A stretch of 64,000 nucleotides of DNA from J089 sp964535735 (GTDB lineage Bacteria; Fidelibacterota; Marinisomatia; Marinisomatales; J089). Shown here in pieces: positions 53,278 to 63,202 of the stretch. Where the stretch lies: positions 16,594-80,593 of the forward strand of contig CAZHTM010000006.1 in NCBI GenBank assembly GCA_964535735.1. Direction: 5' to 3'. How positions within the stretch are numbered: position 1 is the stretch's first letter; every line of letters starts with the position of its first letter. Under the pieces are notes generated by a model. It was not told the DNA's origin, made no database searches, and worked only from the letters and a program-made list of their open reading frames with translations. Position numbers and translations under genes: made by a program.

Positions 53278-54281
53278 TTCTTCACCCGTGATAAATAGGT
53301 CAAATATAGAGATGTTACAGCCGTAATCGTTTGCATAAGACTGGATTTACCTAAAAACCGACTCCGGAAGTTCTCCCCTACAAATATTTGGTCACCAGGT
53401 TCTACATATTGAGCTAGATTTAGTGCTACCGCCTGATTATTTCGATACAAAACCGTCGTACGCAAACTACCGTTTTCCGTAAGCCCTCCCGCAATACCGA
53501 TATAATCTCTTACCGTATAACCGTACATAAATTGATAGGCTCCAGGAGCATTCACAAACCCGCTCACAGATACAGGGGTCGCCGTGGGTGTAATAAAACG
53601 ATCAGCTTGGTCTGCTACCTCAGCAATAAACGGAACCGTAATTTTATCCCCTTCTAAAAATTGCGGATTACTTTCCTCATTACCGGTCAACAAATAGTCC
53701 TTTAAAGAAATCACTTGACGGGTACCGGAACTCCGCTCCACAACAATATGGTCGCTGTCGGCAAATTTATGCAGACCGCCAACCAGGCTTATGACATCTA
53801 GTAGGCGATCCCGAGGGCTTATATCGACATAACCTGGACGGACTACCGCGCCCAATACTGGTAAACGGAAGGTGCGGATGTTCATCAACGTAACATTTAT
53901 TAGAGCTGTCTGGTATTTTTTTAACACCAGAGATCGGATAGAATCCCGGGCTGCATCCAACGTCAATCCAGACACTGGAAGTATTCCCATCCCAGGAATT
54001 AGCACTTCTCCCGTTGGACTGACCGGAATTTCTCCTGACCAACTTTCCGCCAATACCATATTTATTCCTAGGATATCGCCCGGTCCCAAAATGTATTGTC
54101 TCGAATCTACAGCTCCTTCCAAACTAATCCGTTGTTGAGGTACGGAAATCCGATTGGATTGAGACGCCACTTGCGGAAACTGAACCAACGGTCGCGCATA
54201 GGAATAGGGGGAAGATTCCTGGTTTTGACCCCAAATCAACGTTATCAGCAAGGCCGCCAAAACGAATCGATTAAACCACAT
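53274..54281 (-). CDS. Polysaccharide export outer membrane protein (Wza/GfcE family)
   Basis: This 335-residue exported protein has a signal peptide (cleavage near IWGQ-NQ) without a lipobox. The Poly_export domain starts YILGPGDILGINMV, and two SLBB domains follow around 150-215 (VLGAVVRPGYVDISPRDRL) and 235-310 (VSGFVNAPGAYQFMYGYTV). A C-terminal amphipathic helix (residues 316-332) could span the outer membrane as in Wza. It exports the finished polymer together with the Wzz partner, whose gene overlaps by 4 bases. Confidence 0.92.
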   Translation of the reverse strand: MWFNRFVLAALLITLIWGQNQESSPYSYARPLVQFPQVASQSNRISVPQQRISLEGAVDSRQYILGPGDILGINMVLAESWSGEIPVSPTGEVLIPGMGILPVSGLTLDAARDSIRSLVLKKYQTALINVTLMNIRTFRLPVLGAVVRPGYVDISPRDRLLDVISLVGGLHKFADSDHIVVERSSGTRQVISLKDYLLTGNEESNPQFLEGDKITVPFIAEVADQADRFITPTATPVSVSGFVNAPGAYQFMYGYTVRDYIGIAGGLTENGSLRTTVLYRNNQAVALNLAQYVEPGDQIFVGENFRSRFLGKSSLMQTITAVTSLYLTYLSRVKK

Positions 54282-55290
54282 TCAAACTCCGATATTGTTG
54301 GCGATAGTATTCCAAATATTCCCCCGATTTTAATGGCTCCCACCAGTCCCTTCGATCACGGTACCAATTTACCGTAGCCTCCATCGCGTCATCAAAGGAG
54401 TGACGAGGTTCCCATCCTAGGGCTTTCAGTTTTGAACAGTCCAGGGAATACCGGCGATCATGCCCCAGACGGTCGGGTACCGGTTGTATCAAACTTTCCG
54501 GTTTGTCCAATAGTTCCAGAATACGACGGGTTATGTCAATATTCATCCGTTCGTTCCCACCGCCGATATTGTACACCTCGCCTAACGTTCCACGGGTTTC
54601 AATAAACCGGATGGCCTCACAATGATCCTCCACGTACAGCCAATCACGAATATTCTTTCCATCGCCATAAAGGGGTAACGGTTTGTCTTCCAAAGCATTG
54701 GTGACAAACAGGGGAATTAATTTTTCAGGGTATTGGTAAGGACCGTAATTATTGCTGGCTCGTGTTATGATCACTGGCAACCCATAGGTTGCAAAATAAG
54801 AATAGGCCAACCGATCGGCGCCTGCCTTGCTGGCGGAATAGGGATTCCGGGGCATAAGAGTGTCGGTTTCCTTAAAACTTCCGGACTGGATGCTTCCATA
54901 TACTTCGTCGGTACTGATCTGGATAAAACGTTCGATTCCCGATTTTCGAGATTGTTCCAATAAGGTATAAGCTCCCAGCACATCGGTTTCTATAAAATCG
55001 GCGGGGTTGCCGATAGACCGGTCCACATGGCTCTCCGCTGCAAAATTAATCACTACATCCGGGTGGGCGGACTCAAATATCTCCCGGACCTGGTTTCCAT
55101 TGCAAATATCGCCATGAACAAAAGTATATCGTGGATCTGATTCAATATCTTCCAGATTTCGCGGATTCCCGGCATAGGTCAATTTATCCAGATTAACAAT
55201 GAGGAGATCTTCATCGCGACTCAGCATGAATCGAATAAAATTAGACCCGATGAAGCCACAGCCTCCGGTGATTAAATACGTTTTAGGCAT
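54271..55290 (-). CDS. rfbB: dTDP-glucose 4,6-dehydratase
   Basis: This 339-residue short-chain dehydrogenase has the NAD-binding TGGCGFIGSNFIRFML, the catalytic ISTDEVYGS, the YxxxK motif in YSASKAGADRLAYSY, and RASNNYGPYQYPEKLIPLF. It converts dTDP-glucose to dTDP-4-keto-6-deoxyglucose. rfbC lies next to it; rfbA and rfbD do not appear in the window. It overlaps wza by 11 bases and rfbC by 8. Confidence 0.96.
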   Translation of the reverse strand: MPKTYLITGGCGFIGSNFIRFMLSRDEDLLIVNLDKLTYAGNPRNLEDIESDPRYTFVHGDICNGNQVREIFESAHPDVVINFAAESHVDRSIGNPADFIETDVLGAYTLLEQSRKSGIERFIQISTDEVYGSIQSGSFKETDTLMPRNPYSASKAGADRLAYSYFATYGLPVIITRASNNYGPYQYPEKLIPLFVTNALEDKPLPLYGDGKNIRDWLYVEDHCEAIRFIETRGTLGEVYNIGGGNERMNIDITRRILELLDKPESLIQPVPDRLGHDRRYSLDCSKLKALGWEPRHSFDDAMEATVNWYRDRRDWWEPLKSGEYLEYYRQQYRSLNVV

Positions 55291-55846
55291 GGAAGATTCC
55301 TTCCGGTAAATGTGTATCAGGAATATCGTGTAATAACGGTTGAACCAAATCTTTTTCAGAAATAATAGGCGTATCGATTCCCCAATCGATCCTCAAATCC
55401 GGGTCATCCCAACGAATACCATATTCATCTTCGGGATGGTAAATATCCGTACATTTATATTGAAAAAGGGCGGTTTCAGAAAGGACACAATATCCATGAG
55501 CAAAACCGGGGGGGATATATAACATTTTATGGTTTTCCTCGGATAATTCCACCGCAACCCATTTCCCAAACGTGTCGGACCCTTTGCGAATATCCACTGC
55601 AATATCCCGCACCGCTCCTCGAGGCACCGACACTAATTTCCCCTGTGGGAATTGGCGTTGGTAATGCAATCCCCGCAACACGTTACGGACGGAAAAGGCT
55701 TGGTTATCCTGGACAAATTGAACCGGTAATCCAGCCTCCTCAAATTCAGGCGCTTTGAAGGATTCAAAAAAATAGCCTCGTTGATCAGAAAATACGGTGG
55801 GTCGAATGAGGATCACACCCGGTAATTCTGTGGGAATAAATTCCAC
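55283..55846 (-). CDS. rfbC: dTDP-4-dehydrorhamnose 3,5-epimerase
   Basis: This 187-residue cupin epimerase shows FFESFKAPEFEEAG, the catalytic His region NVLRGLHYQ, RGAVRDIAVDIRKGS and PPGFAHGYCVLSE. It acts on the RfbB product. Length and motifs are standard. It overlaps the ugd stop by one base. Confidence 0.95.
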   Translation of the reverse strand: MEFIPTELPGVILIRPTVFSDQRGYFFESFKAPEFEEAGLPVQFVQDNQAFSVRNVLRGLHYQRQFPQGKLVSVPRGAVRDIAVDIRKGSDTFGKWVAVELSEENHKMLYIPPGFAHGYCVLSETALFQYKCTDIYHPEDEYGIRWDDPDLRIDWGIDTPIISEKDLVQPLLHDIPDTHLPEGIFHA

Positions 55847-57159
55847 TAATGGATACCTCGTCCCACATTATCAAATTCAAATCCCAGCCTAGTTAATTCA
55901 TCCATGCTAAGGATATTCCGAGTATCCAGAATGCGAGGCGATTTCATTAACGATTTCATACGCGCCAGGTCCATTCCCCGGAACTCATTCCAGTCGGTCA
56001 TAATCACCGCAACATCGGCTCCTTGCACCGCCGTTTCCCAACGGTCACAATACGTCAGGTCTGGAAAACGGTTTCCCATGGTCGTATTGGCTATGGGATC
56101 ATAAGCAGTTATAGTGGCGCCTTCATCTTGTAAGGCCCGGATCATGGGAATGCTGGCCGATTCTCGTACGTCGTCTGTTTCCGGTTTGAAACTTAGTCCC
56201 AGGATCGCCACGGTTGCTTCCCGGAGGGGGATAGACAGCAAGGTCTTAAGTTTGTCTACCATTCGTTCTTTTTGGGCTTCATTGGCTTCCACGGCGGCCT
56301 GGATGGTACGAAAGGCTACGCCATGCTCGCGGGCAATGGATAACAAGGCCCGCGTATCTTTAGGAAAACAGGAGCCCCCAAATCCTGGTCCGGGATGGAG
56401 AAATTTCGGACTGATCCGGCCATCAGACCCCATGGTTTTGGCCACCACATGTACATCAGCACCGACGGTCTCACAGAGATTCGCCATCTCATTGATATAG
56501 CTGATTTTTAGGGCCAAAAAGGCGTTGCTGGCATACTTGATCGTTTCAGCGGTTTCCACATTGGTTTCCACCAATGGTGTTTCATTGATGTATAACGGAC
56601 GATACACCTCTCTCAGAATCTGAAATGCTTCCGGGTGTTCAGAGCCCACTACCACCCGATCCGGGTGCATAAAATCTTTCACCGCCGATCCTTCCCGTAA
56701 AAACTCGGGATTGGAAACATAATAAAAATCGTGACCATTGTTTTTCACCCGGGCGATGATATCGGTAATTTTTTTTCCGGTTCCAATAGGCACGGTACTC
56801 TTGGTACAAATCGTTTTTGGTGCATTTAAATTCCGTCCAATGGTTTCCGCAACCTGGAAAACCGCCGTTAAATCAGCGTCTCCATTTTCGCCCTGCGGTG
56901 TCCCCACAGCAATAAAAATAATCTCTGACTGACGAATGGCTTCATCTACATCAGACGTAAATAAAAGTCGTCCCGCGTCAACATTTCGATCTACAATTTC
57001 TTTCAGCCCGGGCTCATAAATAGGAATGTCTCCCTGGGTTAACAAATCAATTTTTTTCTGATCAATATCGGCACAGATGACCCGGTGACCAAAATCAGAG
57101 ATTCCGGCGCCACTCACGAGACCCACATAACCCGTGCCTACAACCGTTACACGTTTCAT
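55846..57159 (-). CDS. ugd: UDP-glucose 6-dehydrogenase
   Basis: This 437-residue enzyme of the UDP-glucose/GDP-mannose dehydrogenase family has the NAD-binding VVGTGYVGLVSGAG. The catalytic Cys is in GPGFGGSCFPKDTRALL and the C-terminal sugar-binding segment is ILGLSFKPETDDVRESASI. It produces UDP-glucuronate, so the polymer is probably acidic. The family cannot be told fully from UDP-N-acetylmannosamine dehydrogenase, but the length and CFPKD motif favour Ugd. It is the first gene of the operon, with a GAGGGG ribosome binding site. Confidence 0.93.
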   Translation of the reverse strand: MKRVTVVGTGYVGLVSGAGISDFGHRVICADIDQKKIDLLTQGDIPIYEPGLKEIVDRNVDAGRLLFTSDVDEAIRQSEIIFIAVGTPQGENGDADLTAVFQVAETIGRNLNAPKTICTKSTVPIGTGKKITDIIARVKNNGHDFYYVSNPEFLREGSAVKDFMHPDRVVVGSEHPEAFQILREVYRPLYINETPLVETNVETAETIKYASNAFLALKISYINEMANLCETVGADVHVVAKTMGSDGRISPKFLHPGPGFGGSCFPKDTRALLSIAREHGVAFRTIQAAVEANEAQKERMVDKLKTLLSIPLREATVAILGLSFKPETDDVRESASIPMIRALQDEGATITAYDPIANTTMGNRFPDLTYCDRWETAVQGADVAVIMTDWNEFRGMDLARMKSLMKSPRILDTRNILSMDELTRLGFEFDNVGRGIH

Positions 57160-57192
57160 TAATTCCCCTCAACAGATAATAGGATTTTCATA

Positions 57193-57198
57193 AGTATA
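57193..57198 (-). promoter_or_regulatory. Possible -10 element of the polysaccharide operon
   Basis: TATACT on the minus strand lies 34-39 bases before the ugd ATG, in the 51-base gap after the von Willebrand A gene. No convincing -35 hexamer stands at 16-18 bases, so a weak or activator-dependent promoter is possible. Confidence 0.3.
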
Positions 57199-57210
57199 TT
57201 AAGCTTGAAT

Positions 57211-59310
57211 TTAAGGCAAACCAAGGGTACGACGAAGAATCCATTCACCCACGAAAAATAGAATAATTAATGACCAGACCCAGGGATGGTCCATGTAGTT
57301 AAAATCAGCTTCCCGAACATCGGTCCGGTAACGATCCTCTACCACATCTTTAATTCGCATTTTCTGCTTCCAATGAGCAAACAGTCCTCCGGTTTTATCA
57401 CTGATCGATTTCAATAAATCCGTATTCAGCACTACCTGATTTAATTCCACTTGACTTTCCTGTACCCTGAAATCACCTGTCGCCCTGGAAATGTCCACCC
57501 CATCCTGAAAAACAACCTCATAGTCATAACGGCCCGGGCTCGGAGCGTAGAGTTGTCCTTCCCAACGGTCTTTCTCGGGATGATAGTCCAATTCGACTGA
57601 ATTGACCGTTTCCCCGTCGCGGGTGATATGAACACGGGCACGGGCATCAGGACCTGTGGGTGTTATTCGATTTCCTGTAATGGTGATCAATTCTCCTTGT
57701 TGAAATGAGGATTTATTCAATCGGAAATACATCTCCTTCCCCCCTGACGTTTTCATCAACCAGCCCATAACTTTTTGAATCAATCCACGAGCTGTTTGTT
57801 GCGTAGGAGTTCCAATGAGCTTATAGTGTAACGATGATAAATCCTGTGGGGTCCAGACCGCATACCGCAGAGATTCTTTCTCCCCTACCAGTAAAGCTGG
57901 AATCGTAAGAGATGATGATAATTCCGCCAATACCCACTGATCATTACGCGTACCCTCAATCTGTAATCCTGGTTTCAGCGGTGGGAAGTTCTGTGTGGAT
58001 ATAGATGAAATATTCTTTGAAAACGATGTAAGAAAAGCCAACGAATTTATCCAATCCGTAAAACCAAGTTCATAACTGGAGGATTCATCCAATACGTCGC
58101 CGGTGGATTGTACGTAGAAAAATGGGTACAACCCCCGCGCCGCATCCAGGTCCATATCCGGGCCTCCAAACCAAGCTAGCGAAGATTGTTGGGTCACGAT
58201 TTTCCGAGCTAAAATGCGTTGCCAGGTTCGAGGCAGTGGCTTGATGGGGAAATTTTCAAATACGATCAGTTCATATGGCGTTTCCCAAAAGGATTTCAAT
58301 GGTGGGCGAAACTCATTGCCTACCTGGAGATAATGATCCACATGCACACGGGGAAGGGTCTGCAACAGGGATTTTATTACGCCCGTGTTAAAGCTGGGAC
58401 TTCCGGTGATTACGGCGACATTGTACCGATCTTTTAAAATAGTTATGTCGAAAGACTGACGATTATTATCGATATTCACTTCGTCCGGCAGGGTGGATAC
58501 CTGGACGCGGTAAGTCAAGGTACCAATGGTTTCCGGAGTAAAGCGAAATTTCACCTGGGTTTGGGCACCGCCACCGGATAAGGTAACAAACCGCGAACCG
58601 ATCATTTTATTTCGAAAATATAGGGACACATTGAGGCGGTTCTCTCCTCTTCCGGTGTTCGATAGCGTGACCATAGCATCCACCGGCTCCCCCTTAACAC
58701 CTACCGTCGGGACATCGATGGATCGGATGGAGACATCCACCATGGCCATTGAATCCCCCACACCTAAGGTATACACCGGGATAGGAATATCCTGAACCAA
58801 ATCCAGAGGATCTTCGCCTTGCGTTAATTGTCCATCAGTCACCAGAATGGCTCCAGCCAAACGATTGGATTGGGATCGAATGTGCCGCATTACCTTCCCT
58901 AAGTCAGTAGCAGACCCATTCGCTTGGATCTCGGCGGCATCGATGGGATTTACATCTCGTGAGAACTGATAGACATCCAGATTGGTTGTCTGCTTTTGCC
59001 AGGTGTGGATCAAATCCACGATCCCATTCTGAAGGGAAACCAGTGACGGTGTTTGATGAAATCCCATGGACATGGAATTATCCAGATAGAGATTCCATTT
59101 CAAGGGAATAGATTCCGTTGTCCGAGTGCGGATATGGGGTTGGAACAGTCCCACAATTAAACTACCGAAAATCAAAATCCGGAATCCCAACAACCACCGG
59201 TACCAAGGGAGTTCTTTTCCCTTCCAAAATCCCCAGATCACGGCACCAATGGCTAATACGAATAAGGCCCAAAACCAGACATCTGGACCGTGAAGCCAAC
59301 GAATGGTCAT
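57211..59310 (-). CDS. Membrane-anchored von Willebrand factor A domain protein
   Basis: This 699-residue protein has two N-terminal membrane helices (about 10-28 and 38-56) and a VWA domain with a complete MIDAS site: Asp77, Ser79 and Ser81 in YLDNSMSMG, a Thr in GSATDLGKV and Asp in AILVTDGQL. CARDB-like beta domains follow (about 210-300). Next is a region resembling the glutamine amidotransferase-like fold of BatA/aerotolerance-type proteins, then a late beta domain and a C-terminal membrane helix (WVWSLIILFFVGEWILRRTL). The domain order is common in FCB bacteria; the function is unknown. It starts 3 bases before the end of tsaD. Confidence 0.8.
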   Translation of the reverse strand: MTIRWLHGPDVWFWALFVLAIGAVIWGFWKGKELPWYRWLLGFRILIFGSLIVGLFQPHIRTRTTESIPLKWNLYLDNSMSMGFHQTPSLVSLQNGIVDLIHTWQKQTTNLDVYQFSRDVNPIDAAEIQANGSATDLGKVMRHIRSQSNRLAGAILVTDGQLTQGEDPLDLVQDIPIPVYTLGVGDSMAMVDVSIRSIDVPTVGVKGEPVDAMVTLSNTGRGENRLNVSLYFRNKMIGSRFVTLSGGGAQTQVKFRFTPETIGTLTYRVQVSTLPDEVNIDNNRQSFDITILKDRYNVAVITGSPSFNTGVIKSLLQTLPRVHVDHYLQVGNEFRPPLKSFWETPYELIVFENFPIKPLPRTWQRILARKIVTQQSSLAWFGGPDMDLDAARGLYPFFYVQSTGDVLDESSSYELGFTDWINSLAFLTSFSKNISSISTQNFPPLKPGLQIEGTRNDQWVLAELSSSLTIPALLVGEKESLRYAVWTPQDLSSLHYKLIGTPTQQTARGLIQKVMGWLMKTSGGKEMYFRLNKSSFQQGELITITGNRITPTGPDARARVHITRDGETVNSVELDYHPEKDRWEGQLYAPSPGRYDYEVVFQDGVDISRATGDFRVQESQVELNQVVLNTDLLKSISDKTGGLFAHWKQKMRIKDVVEDRYRTDVREADFNYMDHPWVWSLIILFFVGEWILRRTLGLP

Positions 59311-60305
59311 GTTGACGTCATCCGTAAATTGGGATCAATAGTAAAATCTAAAGGTGAACGATGACCTTCTTTAAAATAGATTTCCCCTAAAAAAGCGATC
59401 ATGGCACCATTATCGGTACAATATTCCATGTCAGGAAACAAAACTCGTCGGGGCGCCAATTGGGTCTGGCAGGCGGATCGCAATACCTGGTTCGCCGCTA
59501 CCCCACCGGCCACGACGCAGGTCTCCACACCGGTGGAGTCCGCTGCCCAAGCCAATTTAGCAGCTAACACGTCCACCACCGCTTGTTGATAGCTAGCGGC
59601 AATGTCTTCTTTACGCAATGATTGATCCTCTCCTGAAAAACCATCCATAAAATACAAAAGGGATGTTTTGAGTCCGCTAAAACTGAAGTCCAGATTTCCC
59701 GGCTTCATGAAGGCCCGGGGAAACGCGACTTTATTTGGAGAACCGGTGGTTGCTAGAGCTTCAATCTCCGGTCCGCCGGGATACCCAAGCCCTAAAATTC
59801 GGGCTCCTTTATCCAACGCCTCTCCAGCCGCATCATCTCGGGATTCCCCTAGCAAGGTGTACTTCCCCAGTCCTTTGACGAGCCATAATTGGGTGTGTCC
59901 CCCGGACACAAGCAGACAGACAAACGGAAATTTTAACGTGGGATCCGCCAGAAAGTTCGCGAACATATGGGCTTCCACATGATTCACGCCCAAAACAGGA
60001 ATATCCAGTCCCAACGCCAGCCCTTTGGCAAAGCAGACGCCTGTTAGTAATGTTCCCGCCAAGCCAGGTCCCCGGGTTACAGCGATGCCGTCAATATCTG
60101 ATACCTTGAGCTTGGCCTGGGATAGGGTTTCATCAACCAGCAGGTTTAAATACTTTTCATGCTCCCGGGATGCGATTTCAGGGACGACACCACCATATTT
60201 GCGATGCACTGATTGGGAACTGATGACACTGGACAGAATACGGCCATTATGACAAATCGCCGCACCGGTTTCATCACAGGATGATTCGATACCGAGGACA
60301 ATCAC
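59307..60305 (-). CDS. tsaD: tRNA N6-threonylcarbamoyladenosine transferase TsaD
   Basis: This 332-residue ASKHA-fold enzyme, with TsaB and TsaE, moves the threonylcarbamoyl group to A37 of ANN-decoding tRNAs. It starts IVLGIESSCDETGAAI. The metal-binding HVEAHMFANF, VSGGHTQLWLV and CVVAGGVAANQVL are all present. The GTG at 60305 is chosen because it overlaps the YbbR gene stop as GTGA and gives the standard N-terminus. A reading from 60419 would add 38 residues lying inside the YbbR gene. Confidence 0.95.
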   Translation of the reverse strand: MIVLGIESSCDETGAAICHNGRILSSVISSQSVHRKYGGVVPEIASREHEKYLNLLVDETLSQAKLKVSDIDGIAVTRGPGLAGTLLTGVCFAKGLALGLDIPVLGVNHVEAHMFANFLADPTLKFPFVCLLVSGGHTQLWLVKGLGKYTLLGESRDDAAGEALDKGARILGLGYPGGPEIEALATTGSPNKVAFPRAFMKPGNLDFSFSGLKTSLLYFMDGFSGEDQSLRKEDIAASYQQAVVDVLAAKLAWAADSTGVETCVVAGGVAANQVLRSACQTQLAPRRVLFPDMEYCTDNGAMIAFLGEIYFKEGHRSPLDFTIDPNLRMTST

Positions 60306-61285
60306 GGGCTGTTTCGGGTGACGACCAATTCCACGTTTTTCGGAGAAAGATCCTGCCAGTTCAACACATCCTCCGGCACCGTGATTTCCGGCTGATAGAA
60401 TTGTCGTTTCGGATCCCAAACCGCCTGAAAATCCACGATGGCTTTGATATCATCCGGAGTCAAATTGGCGATATAATTCACACCACCCACAATGGTGAGA
60501 GACACGGTCCGGGGATTGACAAAGACCCGTAATCCCGGCAGCACATTGATAACATCCACGGGGACTTCCGGGATGATGCGTTCACTGATAGCTTGAATAT
60601 CGATCGTGCAGGAAATAGTTTGAGTGGAAAACTGGATCAGCCGCCCCAACGTTTTCAGTGGTAAGTTTCGCCGAACCCGATCCATCGCCTGGTCTACTGT
60701 ATCCCGCTCGGTTTCCAAGTATTGAATGGAGGATACCAGGTTTTTTGGACCAGCAATCTCAATCAGATGAGGGTTGAATGATATGGTTCCCACCTGAACA
60801 TACCCAGGTGCAGGCCAAACCACCAATTGTGGTCGTACGGGGACCTTTTTTGTCAGGACGTCATCAAGGCTGATATGAATTTCATCGGGATAGACCACCT
60901 CAATGTATTGGATATCCAACCCCGGAGGAATTACTACCTTCGAGGGGTAGGCTTCGTAATAATCATTCAGATAAAAATCATATTCTTCTGAGATCCGTTC
61001 CAGATCAATGACCAGCTTGAAATCTTCAAAAAAATCTTTCATCAGGAAGGCTTTAAACAATGACCGCCCAGATCCCTTAAATCGGACCTGGGCGGTTTGA
61101 GGTACTTCTTCTCGCAAGGCTTTGCGGACGCTGAGGTTTCGGACTTCCAGAGGAAGTGTCAGAACCCAAACATACTGGTTTCCACTGACAACGAAAAGCC
61201 ACAGCACCACGGCCAAGCCCAGCGCCCCTATACGTAGAACAATATTCTGTCGCTTAAAAAACGATGGGCGTTGTGACCGGCGCAA
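60302..61285 (-). CDS. YbbR-like domain protein
   Basis: This 327-residue protein has one N-terminal membrane helix (about 17-36; LRIGALGLAVVLWLFVVSG) and then several YbbR-type beta repeats outside the membrane. The family includes CdaR, which regulates the diadenylate cyclase CdaA in Firmicutes; no cdaA lies beside it here. The start is TTG (MRRSQRPSFFKRQ), supported by AGAGG 4 bases away. It lies 24 bases after rpsA. Confidence 0.82.
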   Translation of the reverse strand: MRRSQRPSFFKRQNIVLRIGALGLAVVLWLFVVSGNQYVWVLTLPLEVRNLSVRKALREEVPQTAQVRFKGSGRSLFKAFLMKDFFEDFKLVIDLERISEEYDFYLNDYYEAYPSKVVIPPGLDIQYIEVVYPDEIHISLDDVLTKKVPVRPQLVVWPAPGYVQVGTISFNPHLIEIAGPKNLVSSIQYLETERDTVDQAMDRVRRNLPLKTLGRLIQFSTQTISCTIDIQAISERIIPEVPVDVINVLPGLRVFVNPRTVSLTIVGGVNYIANLTPDDIKAIVDFQAVWDPKRQFYQPEITVPEDVLNWQDLSPKNVELVVTRNSP

Positions 61286-61309
61286 AACCTCTATGAACCC
61301 TGGAGTGTA

Positions 61310-63202
61310 TTATTCCGCGGGTTCGTCCGCGTCCTCCCCGGCAGATTTCAATGCATCCGGAATTTCGATTTTCTCGGTTGCCGGGGAGTCCTGGTTCTTC
61401 AAATAATCCTGAACCTCATCGCGAGGTGATTGCTTTTTACCGGAGCTACTCAGTTCTTCCTTGAAAAGAACGATCTTTTTCTCATCCGGTTTGACTTCCA
61501 TCACAATGCCCGTAATGGGTTCACCAATTTTGTACTGTTGGATCAGCGCTTTCCGCTCCCGTTTGGAGCGTTTGCCAAATGGGATAATTCCTTCCACATC
61601 GTGTTCCAGTTGTACAATGATCCCCTTGTCCAAAATCCGGATGATATCACCCGTGACTTCCTTACCGGTATCAAAGATCTTGATGATCTCCGGCCAGGGA
61701 TCGTCTTGAACCTGTTTCAATCCCAAGGAAATGCGACGATTTTCACGGGAGACTTCTAACACACGGACTTCCACTTCCTGGCCTTTTTCCAAAATTTCTT
61801 TTGGATGGCGAACCACTTTGGTCCAGGACAGGTCGGATACATGAATAAGTCCGTCTACTCCTTCTTCCAGTTCCACAAAGGCGCCAAACTGGGTCAGGTT
61901 ACTCACGGTCCCTTTCTGGACGGTACCCACCATATATTTCTCTTCAATCTTGTCCCAGGGATCCGGTTGCAGTTGCTTGACACCCAGGCTGATTTTCCGT
62001 TCTTCCACATCGATGGATAAGACTTCCGCTTCCACTTCATCGCCCATGGAATATAATTCCGAAGGATTCTTCACATGACGGGTCCACGACATTTCGGAGA
62101 CATGGATCAAACCCTCGACGCCCGGTTCAATTTCAATAAAGGCGCCGTAATTGGTCATGCTGACGATACGACCCTTAACCACCGTTCCCACTGGATATTT
62201 GTCTTCGATATTTTCCCAGGGGTGAGGCGTCAACTGTTTCAAACCTAAGGAAACGCGCCGTTTTTCTTCATCATAATCAATAACCTTGACGGTGATGGTT
62301 TCATCCAGTTTTACCATCTCAGACGGATGATTGACCCGTCCCCAACTGAGATCGGTAATGTGCAATAATCCATCCAACCCGCCCAAGTCGATAAAGACGC
62401 CAAAATCGGTGATATTTTTCACTCGGCCTTCCATGATTTCGCCTACCTTGATTTTTTCAAACAGGGCTTCCCGCTGTTCCTTCAGGGTATCTTCCAGAAT
62501 GGCCTTATGCGAGACAACGATATTTTTCCGTGCCTCATTAAATTTCACGATCCGCAGTTCAATTTCTTTATCCAGATATTGGTCGAAATCCTTCACCGGG
62601 CGGACATCGATTTGCGATCCAGGCAGGAAGGCCTGAATCACACCCACATCTACTACCATGCCGCCTTTGATCCGGCGAACGATCTTCCCGGTAAATGTGG
62701 TATTGTTTTCATAATACTCCCGCAGCTCTTTCCACCGACGCATGAAATCGGCCTTCGTCTTGGACAGAATGGTATTTCCATCTTTATTCTCCAGACGTTC
62801 CAGATACACTTCCAGAGTTTGGCCGATTTCCGGAATTTCATCCGGCGCAAATTCGGAGCGATCAATAATGCCTTCGGATTTAAAACCGATATCGACTAAA
62901 ATTTCTTTCTCATTGATTCCAATGACGCGACCTGTAATCACTTCATTTTCAGAAATATCGGAAAATGTGCCTAAATATTTCTCTTTCAGGTCGTCGGATA
63001 TATCTTGTTCTTCCTGTGTGGGCTGAAGGTCTTCTAGGCCAACGGTTTTTATATCTTTAAATAAATCCGGATCTAAATAATTCACGGTCTGTTCTTCAGA
63101 AGTTTCAGTAGCAGGTGCCGTGTCGGTTTCGGCACTGACGTCAGTGGACGTTGCATCCACGTCGGCCTCTTCAACTACCGGTTTCTTTTCATTTTCGGTC
63201 AT
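61310..63202 (-). CDS. rpsA: 30S ribosomal protein S1
   Basis: This 630-residue protein has six S1 OB-fold repeats. Domains 3-5 are the clearest, each with the GxFVxL core and the LIHVSEMSW or similar ending (GRVKNITDFGVFIDL, GRIVSMTNYGAFIEI, GTVSNLTQFGAFVEL). Before domain 1 there is an acidic, Thr- and Glu-rich tail of about 50 residues. It unfolds mRNA and aids initiation. The gene overlaps cmk by 4 bases, a widely conserved pairing. Confidence 0.96.
   Translation of the reverse strand: MTENEKKPVVEEADVDATSTDVSAETDTAPATETSEEQTVNYLDPDLFKDIKTVGLEDLQPTQEEQDISDDLKEKYLGTFSDISENEVITGRVIGINEKEILVDIGFKSEGIIDRSEFAPDEIPEIGQTLEVYLERLENKDGNTILSKTKADFMRRWKELREYYENNTTFTGKIVRRIKGGMVVDVGVIQAFLPGSQIDVRPVKDFDQYLDKEIELRIVKFNEARKNIVVSHKAILEDTLKEQREALFEKIKVGEIMEGRVKNITDFGVFIDLGGLDGLLHITDLSWGRVNHPSEMVKLDETITVKVIDYDEEKRRVSLGLKQLTPHPWENIEDKYPVGTVVKGRIVSMTNYGAFIEIEPGVEGLIHVSEMSWTRHVKNPSELYSMGDEVEAEVLSIDVEERKISLGVKQLQPDPWDKIEEKYMVGTVQKGTVSNLTQFGAFVELEEGVDGLIHVSDLSWTKVVRHPKEILEKGQEVEVRVLEVSRENRRISLGLKQVQDDPWPEIIKIFDTGKEVTGDIIRILDKGIIVQLEHDVEGIIPFGKRSKRERKALIQQYKIGEPITGIVMEVKPDEKKIVLFKEELSSSGKKQSPRDEVQDYLKNQDSPATEKIEIPDALKSAGEDADEPAE

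Noticed and set aside
59307..60419. A TsaD reading with 38 extra N-terminal residues.
   Set aside because: The family starts at IVLGIESSCDET, and GTG at 60305 overlaps the YbbR gene stop as GTGA.
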